64,000 nucleotides of DNA from Isoetes taiwanensis (GCA_021234155.1 JAJEKV010000057.1:4993821-5057820), one strand, 5' to 3'; shown: positions 20,721 to 31,658, counted from the stretch's first letter. Translations and numbers: made by a program. Notes: generated from the sequence alone by a model not told the origin.

Positions 20721-22335
20721 TCTTTTCCTAGTGTATCTCATTGTTATTTTCATTTTGTACTGTATTGTCTTGAAAATACTATTTTATGCAATGGTCCTTG
20801 GCTTAATAATGTCTCCCCATGTCCGGGTCAACAGGGACCAGGTTTGACTTCGAAAAGACCATCTTTGTGCGTTCTAGATTTGAGGGGAGGGAATATGCTC
20901 CCACATGTGCTATAATCTAATGGCCAAAAAGCCATAATACAAGGTTTAGCCATAATACAAGGTTTAGACATGACTTTGAAAAGACTGAACTTAAGAAATA
21001 AAAAACATCGAAATAGGAAAAAAAGAATAATTTTATTTTTTTTTAATAAAACTCGGTACATCAATATTGGCGTGGTCACATCACGGTCGTGGATGCACAA
21101 GTGCGAGCAACTAACTTGCATCAAGGCAAGTAGTTGAAGGGAACTGCCTTGTATGTTGACCGAAATCTGATTCCAACACAACAGGAAGATAGCATGCATG
21201 AGTTGCCCAAGGTTAAAAGTGTCTGCAGACAAGAGAGAGCTTCAAGACTGATCTGGAGCAAAATAAAAACTTCCTGCCGCAAAACGATGCTGCGAATGTT
21301 GCGAACCCTTGGGGCCGCTTGCATTTGCTTCATCTTTTATCCCCCCTTCTACCGCCATTCATGGCAGAATGGAGATAGTCTTAACTCGGTTGCCACAGAT
21401 ATGGACCTCATCTTCCTCATGGTAACATGGAAGCAAGCAAGGCACAACTATCCAGCTTGCAAGGATAGCAACGCTATGCAGTCTTCAATAAACAAAAAAA
21501 GGGGGACAAGGAGGGGTGGTCTGCTATTAGGTTTGCTATTACTGGACAACCCTGACACAATCAATCTTCCCATGCCAGACGAATAGGAACAACCGGTACC
21601 TGTGGATGCGCGTATAGGACTGCAGTGGCATCCCTTTCTTTGTGGTGGCCTGCTACTTGTCACATGCCGAGAGCAACTTCTATCACCCACTTGGTTGTGG
21701 CTAGCCTCCAGATCTCTATGTCGATCTATATGATGATATACAACAGCACAAGCGATTGGGCAGTGTCATAATCCTTGGAGACTTCAATGCACACACGGGA
21801 TTGGTACAAACTATGAGATTTGACCCCTTGAACAACGATGTGTTGGTGCTGTACCCTGCAAAAGGGGCTTGGCCACAATCATCATATAACAATCAGGTCA
21901 TACGCTATAGTAGGCAATTGCTTCTGCTCTACAGTATCTTTGACCTTGCAATTTGCAATGAACTGGCACAATAGTCATCCTCCCGCAAGCGCACTTGCAA
22001 GCAGGAGAACTAGGGGACGAATCTAGTATGGTGGACTATGTATTGGTGGCTGAGCAGGATATGCACGTGGTCAAACACTTTCGAGTGAGCATAGACAGTG
22101 GGGATGGGGAGGTCGACTCAGACCACCTACCACTTTACTTGCAACTCGTTTGGCAGGCAATTCCAACTCCCCATGCGGCACCTCCTCGCATGCCTCAGCT
22201 ACAATTGGATTATGAACATGCAAGGCTTATGCCAGATGCTCACAGATCACGTGGCAGGAATTTTGTAGTGCCCTATGCTAGAGCAACAGACGAGCCAATT
22301 GATTGACGTGCTTTGATGCAGAAAGATGCTTTGGG

Positions 22336-22615
22336 GTAAAAGCATGGAGTTGGGGGTCATTTTTGCGCCAGTTAAGCACCCCTTAAGCACCTAATGCTGA
22401 AAATTTTACATGAATTTTATCTTTTTTTCTATAACTCCGATGAAGCTGAAATTTTGTATTCCACGGCGTAATATGAATGCGTTTCAGTGAAAAATATAAA
22501 AAAAATAAAAGAAAAATATTTTTTTAAAAATACAAAGAAAATAGCCCCAGAGAGCACCCACTAAGCACCATGTGTCGCTGACACAAAAAGTGTCCCCCAC
22601 CTCCATGCTTTGACC
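22336..22615. mobile_element. MITE of 280 bp nested in LINE copy 1
   Basis: Inverted termini GTAAAAGCATGGAGTTGGGG and, at the right end read inversely, GGTCAAAGCATGGAGGTGGG. They are flanked by a 7-bp duplication CTTTGGG (22329-22335 and 22616-22622). LINE copy 2 has the uninterrupted CTTTGGGA at this point, confirming an insertion. Interior AT-rich, non-coding. Superfamily uncertain (7-8 bp duplication is compatible with hAT). Confidence 0.7.
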
Positions 22616-22717
22616 CTTTGGGAGAATCCACTCTCGTCGGACCTCGAGCATCACAACTTTTCAAAGTAACCAGTGGTTTAATGCTAAGTGCAAGGAACTC
22701 AAATACTGGCTCCACAA

Positions 22718-23356
22718 CAGGGATAGGTTCAATACGTTGTACGTTTTATACGGAATACATATGAATTGTATGATACGGCACATATTTGCCGTAAAACGTA
22801 AAAAATACGGCAAAAAAAAATTCCGGCGTCGGAAGATTTTTTACAGACTGTGAAACCTTCTAATTCACAGCGAAGTTTTTCACAGACGTGAAATAGTAAA
22901 ATCCGCAAAAAAAAAAAAATCTTTTTTTTTGCGGGGTTACAGACGTCTGGCGAAACCTTCTATTTTCGTCGCTGAAAAATTTCACAGTCGCTGAAAGCGG
23001 AAAGGTTTCGCCAGACGTCTGTGAAATTAAAAAAAAAAAAAAAAAAAAAATTACAAATTTGAAATTCAAATTTCACAGACTGTGAAATAGATAAAAAGCG
23101 TATCGGCGAACTTTTTTTCGCTGATCGCTAAACGAAAGGTTCGAGTCTGTAATTTTTTTTTTTTCAGACTGGCATTTTACTATTTCACAGACGCTGCGAA
23201 AAACTTTCAGCGATTAGAAGGTTTCATGGGCGACGCGAAATTTTTTTTCCCACGTGAGGTTTTTATATCGTTAAATACGTATTTTATTAAAAAATACGTA
23301 TTTTTTGACTTTATACGTCAGGAATTTTGATTTTGTACGTATAGAACCTATCCCTG
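22718..23356. mobile_element. Non-autonomous hAT element (MITE), copy 2, 639 bp
   Basis: Termini CAGGGATAGGTTC / GAACCTATCCCTG with a perfect 8-bp target duplication CTCCACAA (22710-22717 and 23357-23364). Inside are repeated CACAGACGTGAAA / GTCGCTGAAA motifs and poly(A)/poly(T) tracts, as in copy 1 at 8251-8782. It splits LINE copy 1 between AACTCAAATACTGG and GGTCATAGATCC; LINE copy 2 is continuous there. Confidence 0.9.
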
Positions 23357-24418
23357 CTCCACAAGGTCATAGATCCCCCTCTGCGCCCACATGCGGCCAG
23401 GCAGTACCATGCTTTCCCTATGGCTAAGAAAGACAGGTACATTGGGGGGATCAAAGGGAAATGTTCTACCTCCTGGACCATCATCCAAGGACTTTTGGTG
23501 AAGGGTACTCAGATAGACAGTACAGCCTACAGAGAACATCACTCTCGAGCAATAGGGGGCAATACTTGCAGCAACTTTACGATCCTCAGGATGCACGAGC
23601 AACAACAGCTCCGCAAGAAGCCCGCATTGGAAATCAACGAGGAAGATGTGATCCAGAGCTTACAATGTCTTGCCAATAGGAAAGCACCAGACTTGGATGG
23701 TATACAGATAGAGTTCCTCAATTGGGCAAGGTCGTACATAGTATCAGTCCTAACCACCTTGTTCAACATGGCATTATAGGAAGCCCCATCCCCTCCTCCC
23801 TCCCCCAGTGCACTACTAGCAAAGTTGTTCTCATCTACAAGGCATGTGACTTGCACTGCCCTACCGAACAATCATGATCAGTTTGGTGTTTGCAAAACTG
23901 GCAACCGGGATTTTTGAGAAGTAGTTAACAGGCTGAGCAAAGACAATAGAGGTGGGGCCTTAATGTAGATGGGACTCAGGTCCCAACTCAACCATTCACG
24001 CTGCGGATTTTGGTTGAAGAACATGAATCATCGGTAAGACCTATATTGTTGCTTCGTTGACTTCGCCAAGGCTTTTGATGCTGCGCCTCGGGGAATGTGG
24101 TAGGCAAGATTATGATAGCTGGAAGTCCCTGCGAAACTACAGAATGTAGTGTATAGGCTATATAAGACATGTTCACGTCAGTTGCAGCCAGGGATACAGG
24201 CTCAGCTATGTCCTCAGACATTCACCTGACATGTATATATTTCATGATGTATATTTGTACAGTTTGTTAGCATTCTTATTACTGCTACTTTCTTTCCCTC
24301 AAAAACCATCTGGGACAGGGGTTTTTTAATCCAGACAGTAATAATCTGATGCGCTCCTACATTGGTTCCAATAGGCCGATCGGTCTCTGTGGACGATAAA
24401 AACCATTCAATTCAATTC

Positions 24419-25533
24419 TAAGAAATTACACCTCAAATACATTTAAATATCATCCTCGTCATTGGTTTGGAAACTTACATCGCATGGAAATTTAGTCATA
24501 CAAGCATCCCCTTCGACAGTGTTGTTTGTTCATAGTAACACCTCTATAACAGGATTGTGCCAGCAATATCTTTTCATATTCCTTTGCATATTTCAAAAGT
24601 AGATCATTATTAACAAAAATATTCATCAATTTCTTATTAAGAAAGGCAAGGGGCTGGGTTCCATGTCAGGAATGCCACATCTAAGCGGCCTTTATAAGGC
24701 AATATTTGAAGGCCTAGATTATGCCACACAGGCATATGTAGGGCTGCTTTAGTCTATTGATGACATACACATTATATACAACATATTTGCGGAGCTAATT
24801 TAGGCCAAAGTTATATTAGATGCAGTCTAATGTGGCACTTTTAAGTAGGATCCGGCACAAGAAATTATTTTCTCCTTTCGTTGATATATTACACTTCCTG
24901 AATGCCCAAATGGAGAAAATCAGTGCCAAGCAAACAATGATCTACAAATTGAGAATTTATATTTTCTCTCTTCCTCACTACCCATTCCCTCTAAATCAAT
25001 CGATTCTCCTTCATCATTTGAGAAACTCTCAGTTAATCAACAAAATTAATGAGATATCGAGGTAAGATTGGAACAAAAAAAAAACAAAACAAAACTAGCA
25101 GAAATGCAGGGTTGGGGTAAGGGTTAGGGTGTTATAGGGTAAGGTGTGAATTTCAGTGCCATGTGATGGGGATCTGTATGTAATTCTAGTTTGAGGAATA
25201 GATAGAAGGAAGAAAGTTTTCACACAAAAACACCCCAAACAAAAAGAGTATCTGCCAAACACATCATCAAGATGTCTCCCATTACAGACGAATAGTTGCA
25301 AATCACACTCAAGCACCTCAAGCACAAAAAAAAAAAGCTGACAAATGACCTGAGGTTCCTATATGGCACTAAAAATCCTTAAGACAGAGTTACTGCAAGC
25401 AGACATCCTATAGCAACATACCAGAAAGGAAGGAGGGAGAGGGACGAGCATGACCGGAGCTCGAAGAAGAGGAATTTTGTTGATGTGGCGTGGAAGGTTG
25501 AGTGATGGGGTACCTACGTGTATAGGCTAGAAT
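24419..25533. other. Intergenic DNA, no gene seen
   Basis: AT-rich. A short G-rich run GGGTAAGGGTTAGGGTG at about 25116-25132 resembles degenerate plant telomere repeats but is only a few units. No domain-bearing frames. Confidence 0.35.
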
Positions 25534-25570
25534 TGCATGAAATTGTGCACCTCAGGTTAGGCAATCTTGC
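25534..25570. repeat. Dispersed repeat fragment interrupted by the Penelope-like element
   Basis: GCATGAAATTGTGCACCTCA...GGTTAGGCAATCTTGC here resembles GCACGAAATCCTACACCTTG...GGTTAGGCAACCTTGC at 36868-36903. Here it stops exactly at the A-run bordering the element; at the other locus it continues. Confidence 0.45.
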
Positions 25571-25590
25571 AAAAAAAAAAAAAAAAAAAA

Positions 25591-27597
25591 CCTTTTTACA
25601 ATCTGTTTCCAGACTCTCAACCTTAATATTTCTTTCAGAAATACCAAGCTTGCAATTAGCAGCCTTAGAAACCTTACAGGATTCGATTTCTAAGCCAGAG
25701 ACAAAGTTAAGTTCAAACATTTCATTATCCGAATACAAATGCTCTATACCAAAATAAATTCCATTTCAAATATCAATTACACATATCCAATATTTGGTCA
25801 TAAATGTTACCTTTCCCACTTCATATACATATTTGAGAATAACTGTTTAATCATCAAACTATTCTTCCAACAGGATTACAGAAATGAAGAATTCCCAATG
25901 GAACGCTTTACTTTGATATTATCGAACCATAGCTTAAAAAACATCAAAGCATGGAGCAAGAAAAACGGTTACTGCGGTCAAATGACCAAATATTAGCCGT
26001 GGTAGGGTAATTAAGGCGGGGCCCGTGTAAGCTATAGGTTTTCTTGGGTTTATCCCCTTCACCAAGCTTCAATGAAGACATAAATGTACATGTTAATTTA
26101 CAGGATCTGGTCTTCTCATCCTGCCTTCCTTAACTGGGTTTAGTTTTGGGTCAATTGTACAGATCCCAACATATCTAAGATGAACTCCCTTACCATGAAG
26201 CCATCGTGCTTTCAATCTTTATAGTTTCAACCATATGTTGTCAGTAAACCAGCCAGTACCTTATCTTTTAATCAAATTCAGTTCTCATTACTGGAAATGA
26301 AAAGATATGTCTGCATAAACCTTGTAAATCTATCTATTATTCTGCCTTGGGGTGTACATATCCTGCAAATCTCACTTTATGTACTTTAAACAGCTTGACA
26401 AATCCTATTATTCCTTTAATCCTGCATCAGATCAGTGAGCCATCATTCATTTTGTTCAGATTTTTTCCAGTGTTTTAGATCACTAATTTTCATGCCTAGT
26501 CATGCCCATAAACTGGTGTATAGCAGGGCCCTCTATAAGATTTGTAGATCTCATGAAATGCCCTTTTTATGGATAAGTTATTCCTGCACTATCTCATATA
26601 TTATCCTTTTAATTCTTCCCAAGATCCACATGTATTTACATGCATTTATTGATATTCGTTCTCAAATCCTTTATCGGATCCAAACAAACATATTAAGTCA
26701 TATATCTATCATGCATAATGCATCCATACATATTTTTCCTTTGCCAAGATCTATTTATCTTGTTTTGAATTATCATATCGGCAATCTCACTTTAGATTAT
26801 TCATTAAACATGAAATAAGAACCTGAATGTGTTTGAATTTTGCAGATCTCCCATATGTGAAGTTGCGTGGTGGTATGTCCACGACCTCGGCCTCCTTAAG
26901 AGTTGTAATAGGATGCATCCTTAGCTTTCTGCTTCACCATTTCTTCAACTTTTCCATCCTTAGCAGCAACGTTGATCTCTCCATGGGACTGATTTCTGCT
27001 ATTCTCACCAGCAGGACCTTTTGCAGCTCTTCTGAAATCAAATAGCTTCTTATTCTTGGGTCCTTCTGACTTCCCAAACTCTAGCCTCTTTCTGGTGGCC
27101 ATGTTAAGGTCACCTTTCTTCCTACCCATCAATGAGATGCTACACCCAATACAACATTCTTCAGGCGCCCAGCAGATCGCTGAGGCTCTCATTCCAAATG
27201 GGATTTTCGCTGTCCATTATTTATGCATTGGTTTGGTATGTCCTTAAACAGTTCAGTTCCAATTTGGCCGTGTCCTTAGACATCCGACACCCTGGATATA
27301 CCTAATCTTGAAAAAAGGACAAGTACCTTATCCAGGCTGTAGATGGAGTGCTTGCCCACGCTGATCTGCCACCGTCCCTTGCCAAACGGCCATGGTCGAT
27401 GATGTCTCACTTCTGTTAGAAACCCTAAAGTGTATATTGCAAGTAAACAAAGCTAAAAATAAAAAGTAGCAATATCTCCACCTATCGATATCCCCAATGT
27501 TATTTAAGGTGTATCATACTTTCTACCTAGCACATGTCCATTTATGCTTGTTCCATGCTTCCCAATATTTTAAGATAAGAACAATTCAATAAAAAAA
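25591..27597 (-). repeat. Left (3' in coding sense) direct terminal repeat
   Basis: About 2,007 bp, matching the right repeat. Differences cluster at CAG/CTG words: for example AAAACGGTTACTGCGGTCA here against AACCTGGTTACCTGCAGTCA on the right. The basic ORF of the right copy is present here but broken after about 98 codons. Confidence 0.85.
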
Positions 27598-27660
27598 CCT
27601 TCCTCCAACCGTTGTTTGGGGGGCAATTACATAAGACAATCATATCCATATGCAATCCAT

Positions 27661-27699
27661 ACAGCAAGGGGTACAGGGCCTTGCTGTAGCCAAGGCCCT
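27661..27699 (-). promoter_or_regulatory. Alternative hairpins in the RT 3' UTR
   Basis: Two mutually exclusive 9-bp perfect stems: ACAGCAAGG (27661-27669) with CCTTGCTGT (27679-27687), and AGGGCCTTG (27675-27683) with CAAGGCCCT (27691-27699). They share bases 27679-27683. They lie 37-75 bases past the RT stop, just before the terminal repeat. They could be a template-recognition or 3'-end structure; function not shown. Confidence 0.5.
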
Positions 27700-27735
27700 G
27701 CCCTTACAATATTCTAATACTCATTCCACTGTACC

Positions 27736-29709
27736 TTAGTCAACCTGAACTTCCATGTTAAGAGCTCTTATCATATCCCCTTTGTTGTACAGTAAACCAG
27801 GGAACTGCTCCTTTTGTAAATATCTAAGTACTGTCTTGTATGTTTCCTTTTTTCCAAAACCATTATTTGTAAAAGTTTGTATCAGGCCATGGATATCCCT
27901 AGCAGCTTCAGCATGATCTGAGTGAGAGTACAAATATGGCATGATTTGCGAGATTATAACTTTGAGGGCTTGCCAATATGGTCTACAACTGTCCGCTTTA
28001 ATGAACTTGAAGACAGTAAAAGGTAGATTGACTCTTTTGTCATACCTGGAGATTGAGTAGAGACCTCTGCTCCTGTCTTCCACTTTTATTGTGATATTGA
28101 GAAAATTAGCCATGTAGCCATATTTTTCGTTGTTTGAAACCTTGTATACAGTCTCATCCTTAATTCCCAACTGTTCCATATTGTATATTGTGCACTCATA
28201 GTCTGATGAGAAGTATACCTCAATATTGTCTGCATTAATTATATTGAGGTCGTCAATGTATCTGGCTGCAAATTCAAACTTCTTAATTTCTTGGAATTTT
28301 CCATAGTGAGCAAGTTTTAGCATGAATCTTAATTCATGCCATGCTAGGAATGGATTGCACCAGGCAGGGCTACATGAAAAGCCCATGGGTATGCCCTTTT
28401 TCTGCCTCCAAATTTCGTTTCCAGACTGGAGGTAGCAGTGAGTTAACAGCCATTCATTAATACTTGAAATTTCCTCCTTTTTCACCTCTGCCCAGCATGT
28501 CTTTTCAATGTCTCTTTTGAGATGCCTTTCCCATTTTATTTTGAAGACCCCTTCCTTGTCTTTTATAATCATATGTAGTTTATGTTGGTCCTTACTCATA
28601 TGCTCCCATGTTAAATCACTGATGTCATTGAGTATCTCGATTATGCCATCATCTCCGTATAACGGTATATTTTCATAACATTTTGTTATGTCAGCAGAGA
28701 ATACATTGTTAATTCTGCATGGCAGATTCAAGATAACATCATAGGACGAGCTAACGATCCATGATGCATTGATCTTACATTTGTTGAACATGCTATAAGG
28801 AGCAGTAAGTCTGTGGCAAAGTAGTGGCCAGATTTCCAAAAAGTTATTGAGGATTGCAGTAATCCACTGCGCCATTTCAGAAAAGATGGACTCAAAGGCA
28901 TTTGTGAGCCATCTATATTCAGCCTTATGAGCTTTGTAGCTTGCCATCAGATATGGAAGTTTCTTGTAGCAACATTTTTCACTGCCCAGCTTGCTTTGAA
29001 TATAATCCATACATTGAGTTAAGATTGTATCAGGGTCATCCGTTATTTTCTCAAAGTTATCTCCACCTAACCTCATCCTGGCCATCTCCAAGATGTGTTT
29101 CTGGCATATAAAAGCAGGATTGTTGTTGGCTTTATCCAAGCCTGAAATATACAGATTGTGAATCAACCATTCTACATTTTTGCAAACAAGGGGATCATTC
29201 CATAAGAATCTCCTATTAGGTAAACCCCTTCTGATTTCAACCACTTCCATATGCACATATTGTATTAACAGCTCAGTAATTTTCTCCTTGTCCCAATCAT
29301 TGATGTCCATTGTATCATACTTGTGTACTTCCCAAAACTGTTGACATAATTTGGTAAAATCTTCAATAAAGTTTTGAACATTGAAGCTGCAATCAGGGAT
29401 ATGGTTAAGTCCTTTGGCAAACGCCGTCCTTAGTTTAGAACTGTGGATAATTCCCAAGTCTGTAGTTCTTACATGCCCAATACTAGGGTCAATGTATTTA
29501 GCTAGGCAGGGGTTATTGCATGGGCATTTAGTCGCCTTGCCTTCAGCAAATATATAATAAGGTTTATATACCTTATCTTTTATCTGTTCAACATATTTCC
29601 ATGCAAATGTGGTTTTGTCAACCATCTCTAAGCCTCTATCCTGTAGTGCTTCCCCTAAAACAATATAGAAAATTTGTCTGATATCCATTTTTTCCATGGC
29701 TTTTGACAT
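27736..29709 (-). CDS. Reverse transcriptase of the Penelope/TERT type
   Basis: 657 residues from ATG 29709; the frame is open to a possible splice acceptor (GGAGGACAG|CACTC at 29806), so this is probably the last exon of a longer gene. A Cys motif CPCNNPC sits at about residues 62-68, then GHVRTTDLGII (78-88), the N-terminal signature seen in Penelope-like RTs. RT core: YRWLTNAF (265-272), motif A FSADITKCYENIP with Asp340, motif B GIPMGFSCSP (439-448), motif C RYIDD (483-487) carrying the two catalytic Asp. A thumb-like region follows. It lacks RNase H, integrase and GIY-YIG. It should copy element RNA at a free DNA 3' end. The frame is intact, with no lesions. Assignment against other RTs lacking integrase rests on the motifs by eye. 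Confidence 0.75.
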   Translation of the reverse strand: MSKAMEKMDIRQIFYIVLGEALQDRGLEMVDKTTFAWKYVEQIKDKVYKPYYIFAEGKATKCPCNNPCLAKYIDPSIGHVRTTDLGIIHSSKLRTAFAKGLNHIPDCSFNVQNFIEDFTKLCQQFWEVHKYDTMDINDWDKEKITELLIQYVHMEVVEIRRGLPNRRFLWNDPLVCKNVEWLIHNLYISGLDKANNNPAFICQKHILEMARMRLGGDNFEKITDDPDTILTQCMDYIQSKLGSEKCCYKKLPYLMASYKAHKAEYRWLTNAFESIFSEMAQWITAILNNFLEIWPLLCHRLTAPYSMFNKCKINASWIVSSSYDVILNLPCRINNVFSADITKCYENIPLYGDDGIIEILNDISDLTWEHMSKDQHKLHMIIKDKEGVFKIKWERHLKRDIEKTCWAEVKKEEISSINEWLLTHCYLQSGNEIWRQKKGIPMGFSCSPAWCNPFLAWHELRFMLKLAHYGKFQEIKKFEFAARYIDDLNIINADNIEVYFSSDYECTIYNMEQLGIKDETVYKVSNNEKYGYMANFLNITIKVEDRSRGLYSISRYDKRVNLPFTVFKFIKADSCRPYWQALKVIISQIMPYLYSHSDHAEAARDIHGLIQTFTNNGFGKKETYKTVLRYLQKEQFPGLLYNKGDMIRALNMEVQVD

Positions 29710-30021
29710 AAAGGTAAGATGTACAATTCTCTTGTCATTTGTTTCCTTATTGCTCTTCAAGTGCCTTTTTCTGTTAATGTCCCTAATGATAACTCTGGTT
29801 TGAGTGCTGTCCTCCTACATGATCCAACCATATTAGTAAGAAATCAAATTGCAATATCCCAAACAAACATAGACCACGGTATTAGGCTAAATATAAGATG
29901 TTTTTTTGATATTTATGTATGAAAAACTTGAAACATTATATATTTTCTTGTCTGAGCATATAAGCTCAGATATGTAGAAGCAAATGCTGTAAATGACAAA
30001 TGTCAAGCCACTACTGCATCC

Positions 30022-30411
30022 TTATTGAGTCTGCTCTACTCGTTCAATATCAGAAGGAGTAGTCTCATCCAAGGATATGACCCTGTTTCCATTTTTACTG
30101 ATGGTCTCATTACTTTGGTAATTGTTGCTGGTAGCATTTTGTACTTCCGTATTCTGCATCTTGCTGTTGCACAGAGCCGGATCAACAGTGATCCTAGGTG
30201 CCATCTTTATATTAGCCTTAGCCACAGGCTTTGTACTTCTTCCTTTGACAGTTGCCCTTCTGAATTTAGCATTTCTATTATTCTGGTCAGCATTTTCCAG
30301 CAGAAAAGATAATGGTTTAACTGTTTTTTCAACAATATCTGCCATCCTAGAATTACCATAAAGTGCCTTAAGACTTGTTTCAGAATTATCTGCGTAGCAC
30401 ATGGTCATCAA
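30022..30411 (-). CDS. Basic C-terminal segment of the Penelope-like element's first ORF (frameshifted or spliced)
   Basis: An open frame following directly on the end of the 385-codon block, overlapping it by 26 bases in another frame (...CYADNSETSLKALYGNSRMA). It is basic and Asn/Thr-rich (KFRRATVKGRSTKPVAKANI) and ends ...DIERVEQTQ. Either a one-base error or shift links it to the block upstream, or it is joined by splicing. No domain recognised. Lies 216 bases before the RT exon. Confidence 0.4.
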   Translation of the reverse strand: MMTMCYADNSETSLKALYGNSRMADIVEKTVKPLSFLLENADQNNRNAKFRRATVKGRSTKPVAKANIKMAPRITVDPALCNSKMQNTEVQNATSNNYQSNETISKNGNRVISLDETTPSDIERVEQTQ

Positions 30412-31552
30412 TCATTGTCTTTCTCACTTCCAGATATGACAAATATGCAATGACTGCAGGTTTCAGCACATTGTTCAGTAGCTTGGAAATAATCACCATT
30501 TTTTCAATTGGGGAAGTCCCATCATAAACTGCATCCATGTGGTTGAGTAAGTACCAAATTCCCTGGTCAAACCAGATGATCCCACATCTGCAAGAAGAAT
30601 TTTTGTTCTTAAAGCACTTGCACTTGAAATATGGGCAATGAGTGCGCCACATCCTTTTGAGGTAAAAGTCATCTCTTGTCTCAGTTGGAAAGGCCATGTG
30701 TCCCTTTTGACATACTTGGATTGTCGGGTCTTTGGTACATACCTCATCAAAAAAAGTCATATCAAACGGTAAACCTGGATTAATGTACCCAAAGACTTTT
30801 TCCAATCTTCCTGCTGTGGCCTTAGCTTTGGTAATTTCATCCTTTGTAATCCCTGCTAATGCAATCCAGGATTCAATGTTAATTGGGGCCAAAGCGCCAA
30901 AGTTCTGGCTTTTCCATATTGCATGTTCATAAGTTGCAGCCAGACATTCAACTGATTGTTCGATGATAATGGGGAAGCATGAGGAGTTTCCCAATGTGAG
31001 GTTTGGAACCTCATCCAAAGTATTCAGGCCATCTTGCAGTTGAGTTTCAGGTGTATACAAAACCTGCTCAGTCATAATTAGGTCTTTATCTGAAAATAGG
31101 CATTCAGACACCTCTATTTCTGCAGAATCTTCATTAGTAGTGTTAAATGACTTGGGAATTTCATTACCCTCTTCCAGGGCTGATAGACCTTTCATGAAAT
31201 TTCGTGCCATGTCATCTTCAAGGCAAGTCCTCTGGTACAAGATATTGTTGATGTCATTGTACACTTCCAGGATAGCCCCCTTGCATTTATTGTACTCAAA
31301 ATTGGCTTTCTTTAGAAAATAGAATAATTTCAGCCAACCATTGAATCCCAACCATGTAACTGGAGACCTTGACTTATCTACTAGGTTGGTTTCTTTGAAA
31401 GTAATATACTCATGAATTTCTTTGGTCCTGATACACGCCAGAATGGTCTGCACAGCAATGTTCGGGCTGTCAATCCCGCACTCATGATATTTGAACAGGA
31501 TGAGCTCCTTTATCCATTGGTCATTGGCATCGGCTTCCAGCACTTTAGATGG
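30386..31552 (-). CDS. Accessory protein of the Penelope-like element, Cys-rich (internal exon)
   Basis: 385+ codons with no convincing ATG at its start and a probable acceptor TTGTATAG|GAACCATC at 31552, so it is likely an internal exon whose 5' exon lies in the right terminal repeat. It is mostly acidic and helical. Near the end is a tight cysteine cluster THCPYFKCKCFKNKNSSCRC (Cys 303, 308, 310, 318, 320), plausibly zinc-binding and able to contact nucleic acid. Followed by the RT exon on the same strand. No known family recognised; it may be an N-terminal part of the RT polyprotein or a separate chaperone-like ORF1. Confidence 0.5.
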   Translation of the reverse strand, partial: PSKVLEADANDQWIKELILFKYHECGIDSPNIAVQTILACIRTKEIHEYITFKETNLVDKSRSPVTWLGFNGWLKLFYFLKKANFEYNKCKGAILEVYNDINNILYQRTCLEDDMARNFMKGLSALEEGNEIPKSFNTTNEDSAEIEVSECLFSDKDLIMTEQVLYTPETQLQDGLNTLDEVPNLTLGNSSCFPIIIEQSVECLAATYEHAIWKSQNFGALAPINIESWIALAGITKDEITKAKATAGRLEKVFGYINPGLPFDMTFFDEVCTKDPTIQVCQKGHMAFPTETRDDFYLKRMWRTHCPYFKCKCFKNKNSSCRCGIIWFDQGIWYLLNHMDAVYDGTSPIEKMVIISKLLNNVLKPAVIAYLSYLEVRKTMIDDHVLRR

Positions 31553-31658
31553 TTCCTATACAATCCAATCAGTAATTTAATATGTCTTTATTCCTGGAAT
31601 ATCATAACTTTATCCTGGTTTCTAGTAAAACTAGAAAACTGAATCTAAGATAAAAAAA

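Larger units (their letters stand above)
17743..20979 (+). mobile_element. Candidate HUH-Rep (Replitron-like) DNA transposon
   Basis: A 3.2-kb block containing a Rep-class HUH endonuclease ORF and a second small ORF, bracketed by a 17-bp direct repeat TTTAGACATGACTTTGA (17743-17759 and 20963-20979). Its base composition is higher in GC than the flanks, and its left part is rich in short reiterated motifs (AATCCGGCT, CGCTCTGTTCTGGGA, AGCCTGTAGCCTGCC). Eukaryotic Replitrons are known to encode a stand-alone Rep HUH enzyme without helicase; the boundaries given here are inferred from the repeat only. Confidence 0.5.
21100..24418 (+). mobile_element. Non-LTR retrotransposon (LINE), degenerate, copy 1
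   Basis: An APE-type endonuclease is readable in pieces: IILGDFNAHTG (21763-21795) and a later DSDHLPLYLQL (22110-22145). Next come linker text MPQLQLDYEHA, an RT start RKAPDLDGIQIEFLNW (23680-23727) and RT motif A FVDFAKAFD (24053-24080). Motifs B and C (YADD) are missing: sequence jumps at about 24200 to the 3' UTR, so the copy is internally deleted. It ends in a short ATTCA-type repeat tail (24405-24418) instead of poly(A), as in RTE-like LINEs; the clade is uncertain. Two MITEs are nested inside (22336-22615 and 22718-23356). Same family as the minus-strand copy at 61056-63710. Confidence 0.8.

Noticed and set aside
23348-23871. Minus-strand frames opposite LINE copy 1
   Set aside because: Antisense shadows of the LINE coding strand, where the RT signature NKAPD-type motif is read on the plus strand.
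27380-27450. Hammerhead ribozyme in the terminal repeats (CGATGATG...GAAAC), as found in many Penelope-like elements
   Set aside because: The CTGATGA core is not present and no stem II closes between the two motifs. A miscalled CTG could hide it, but this cannot be claimed.
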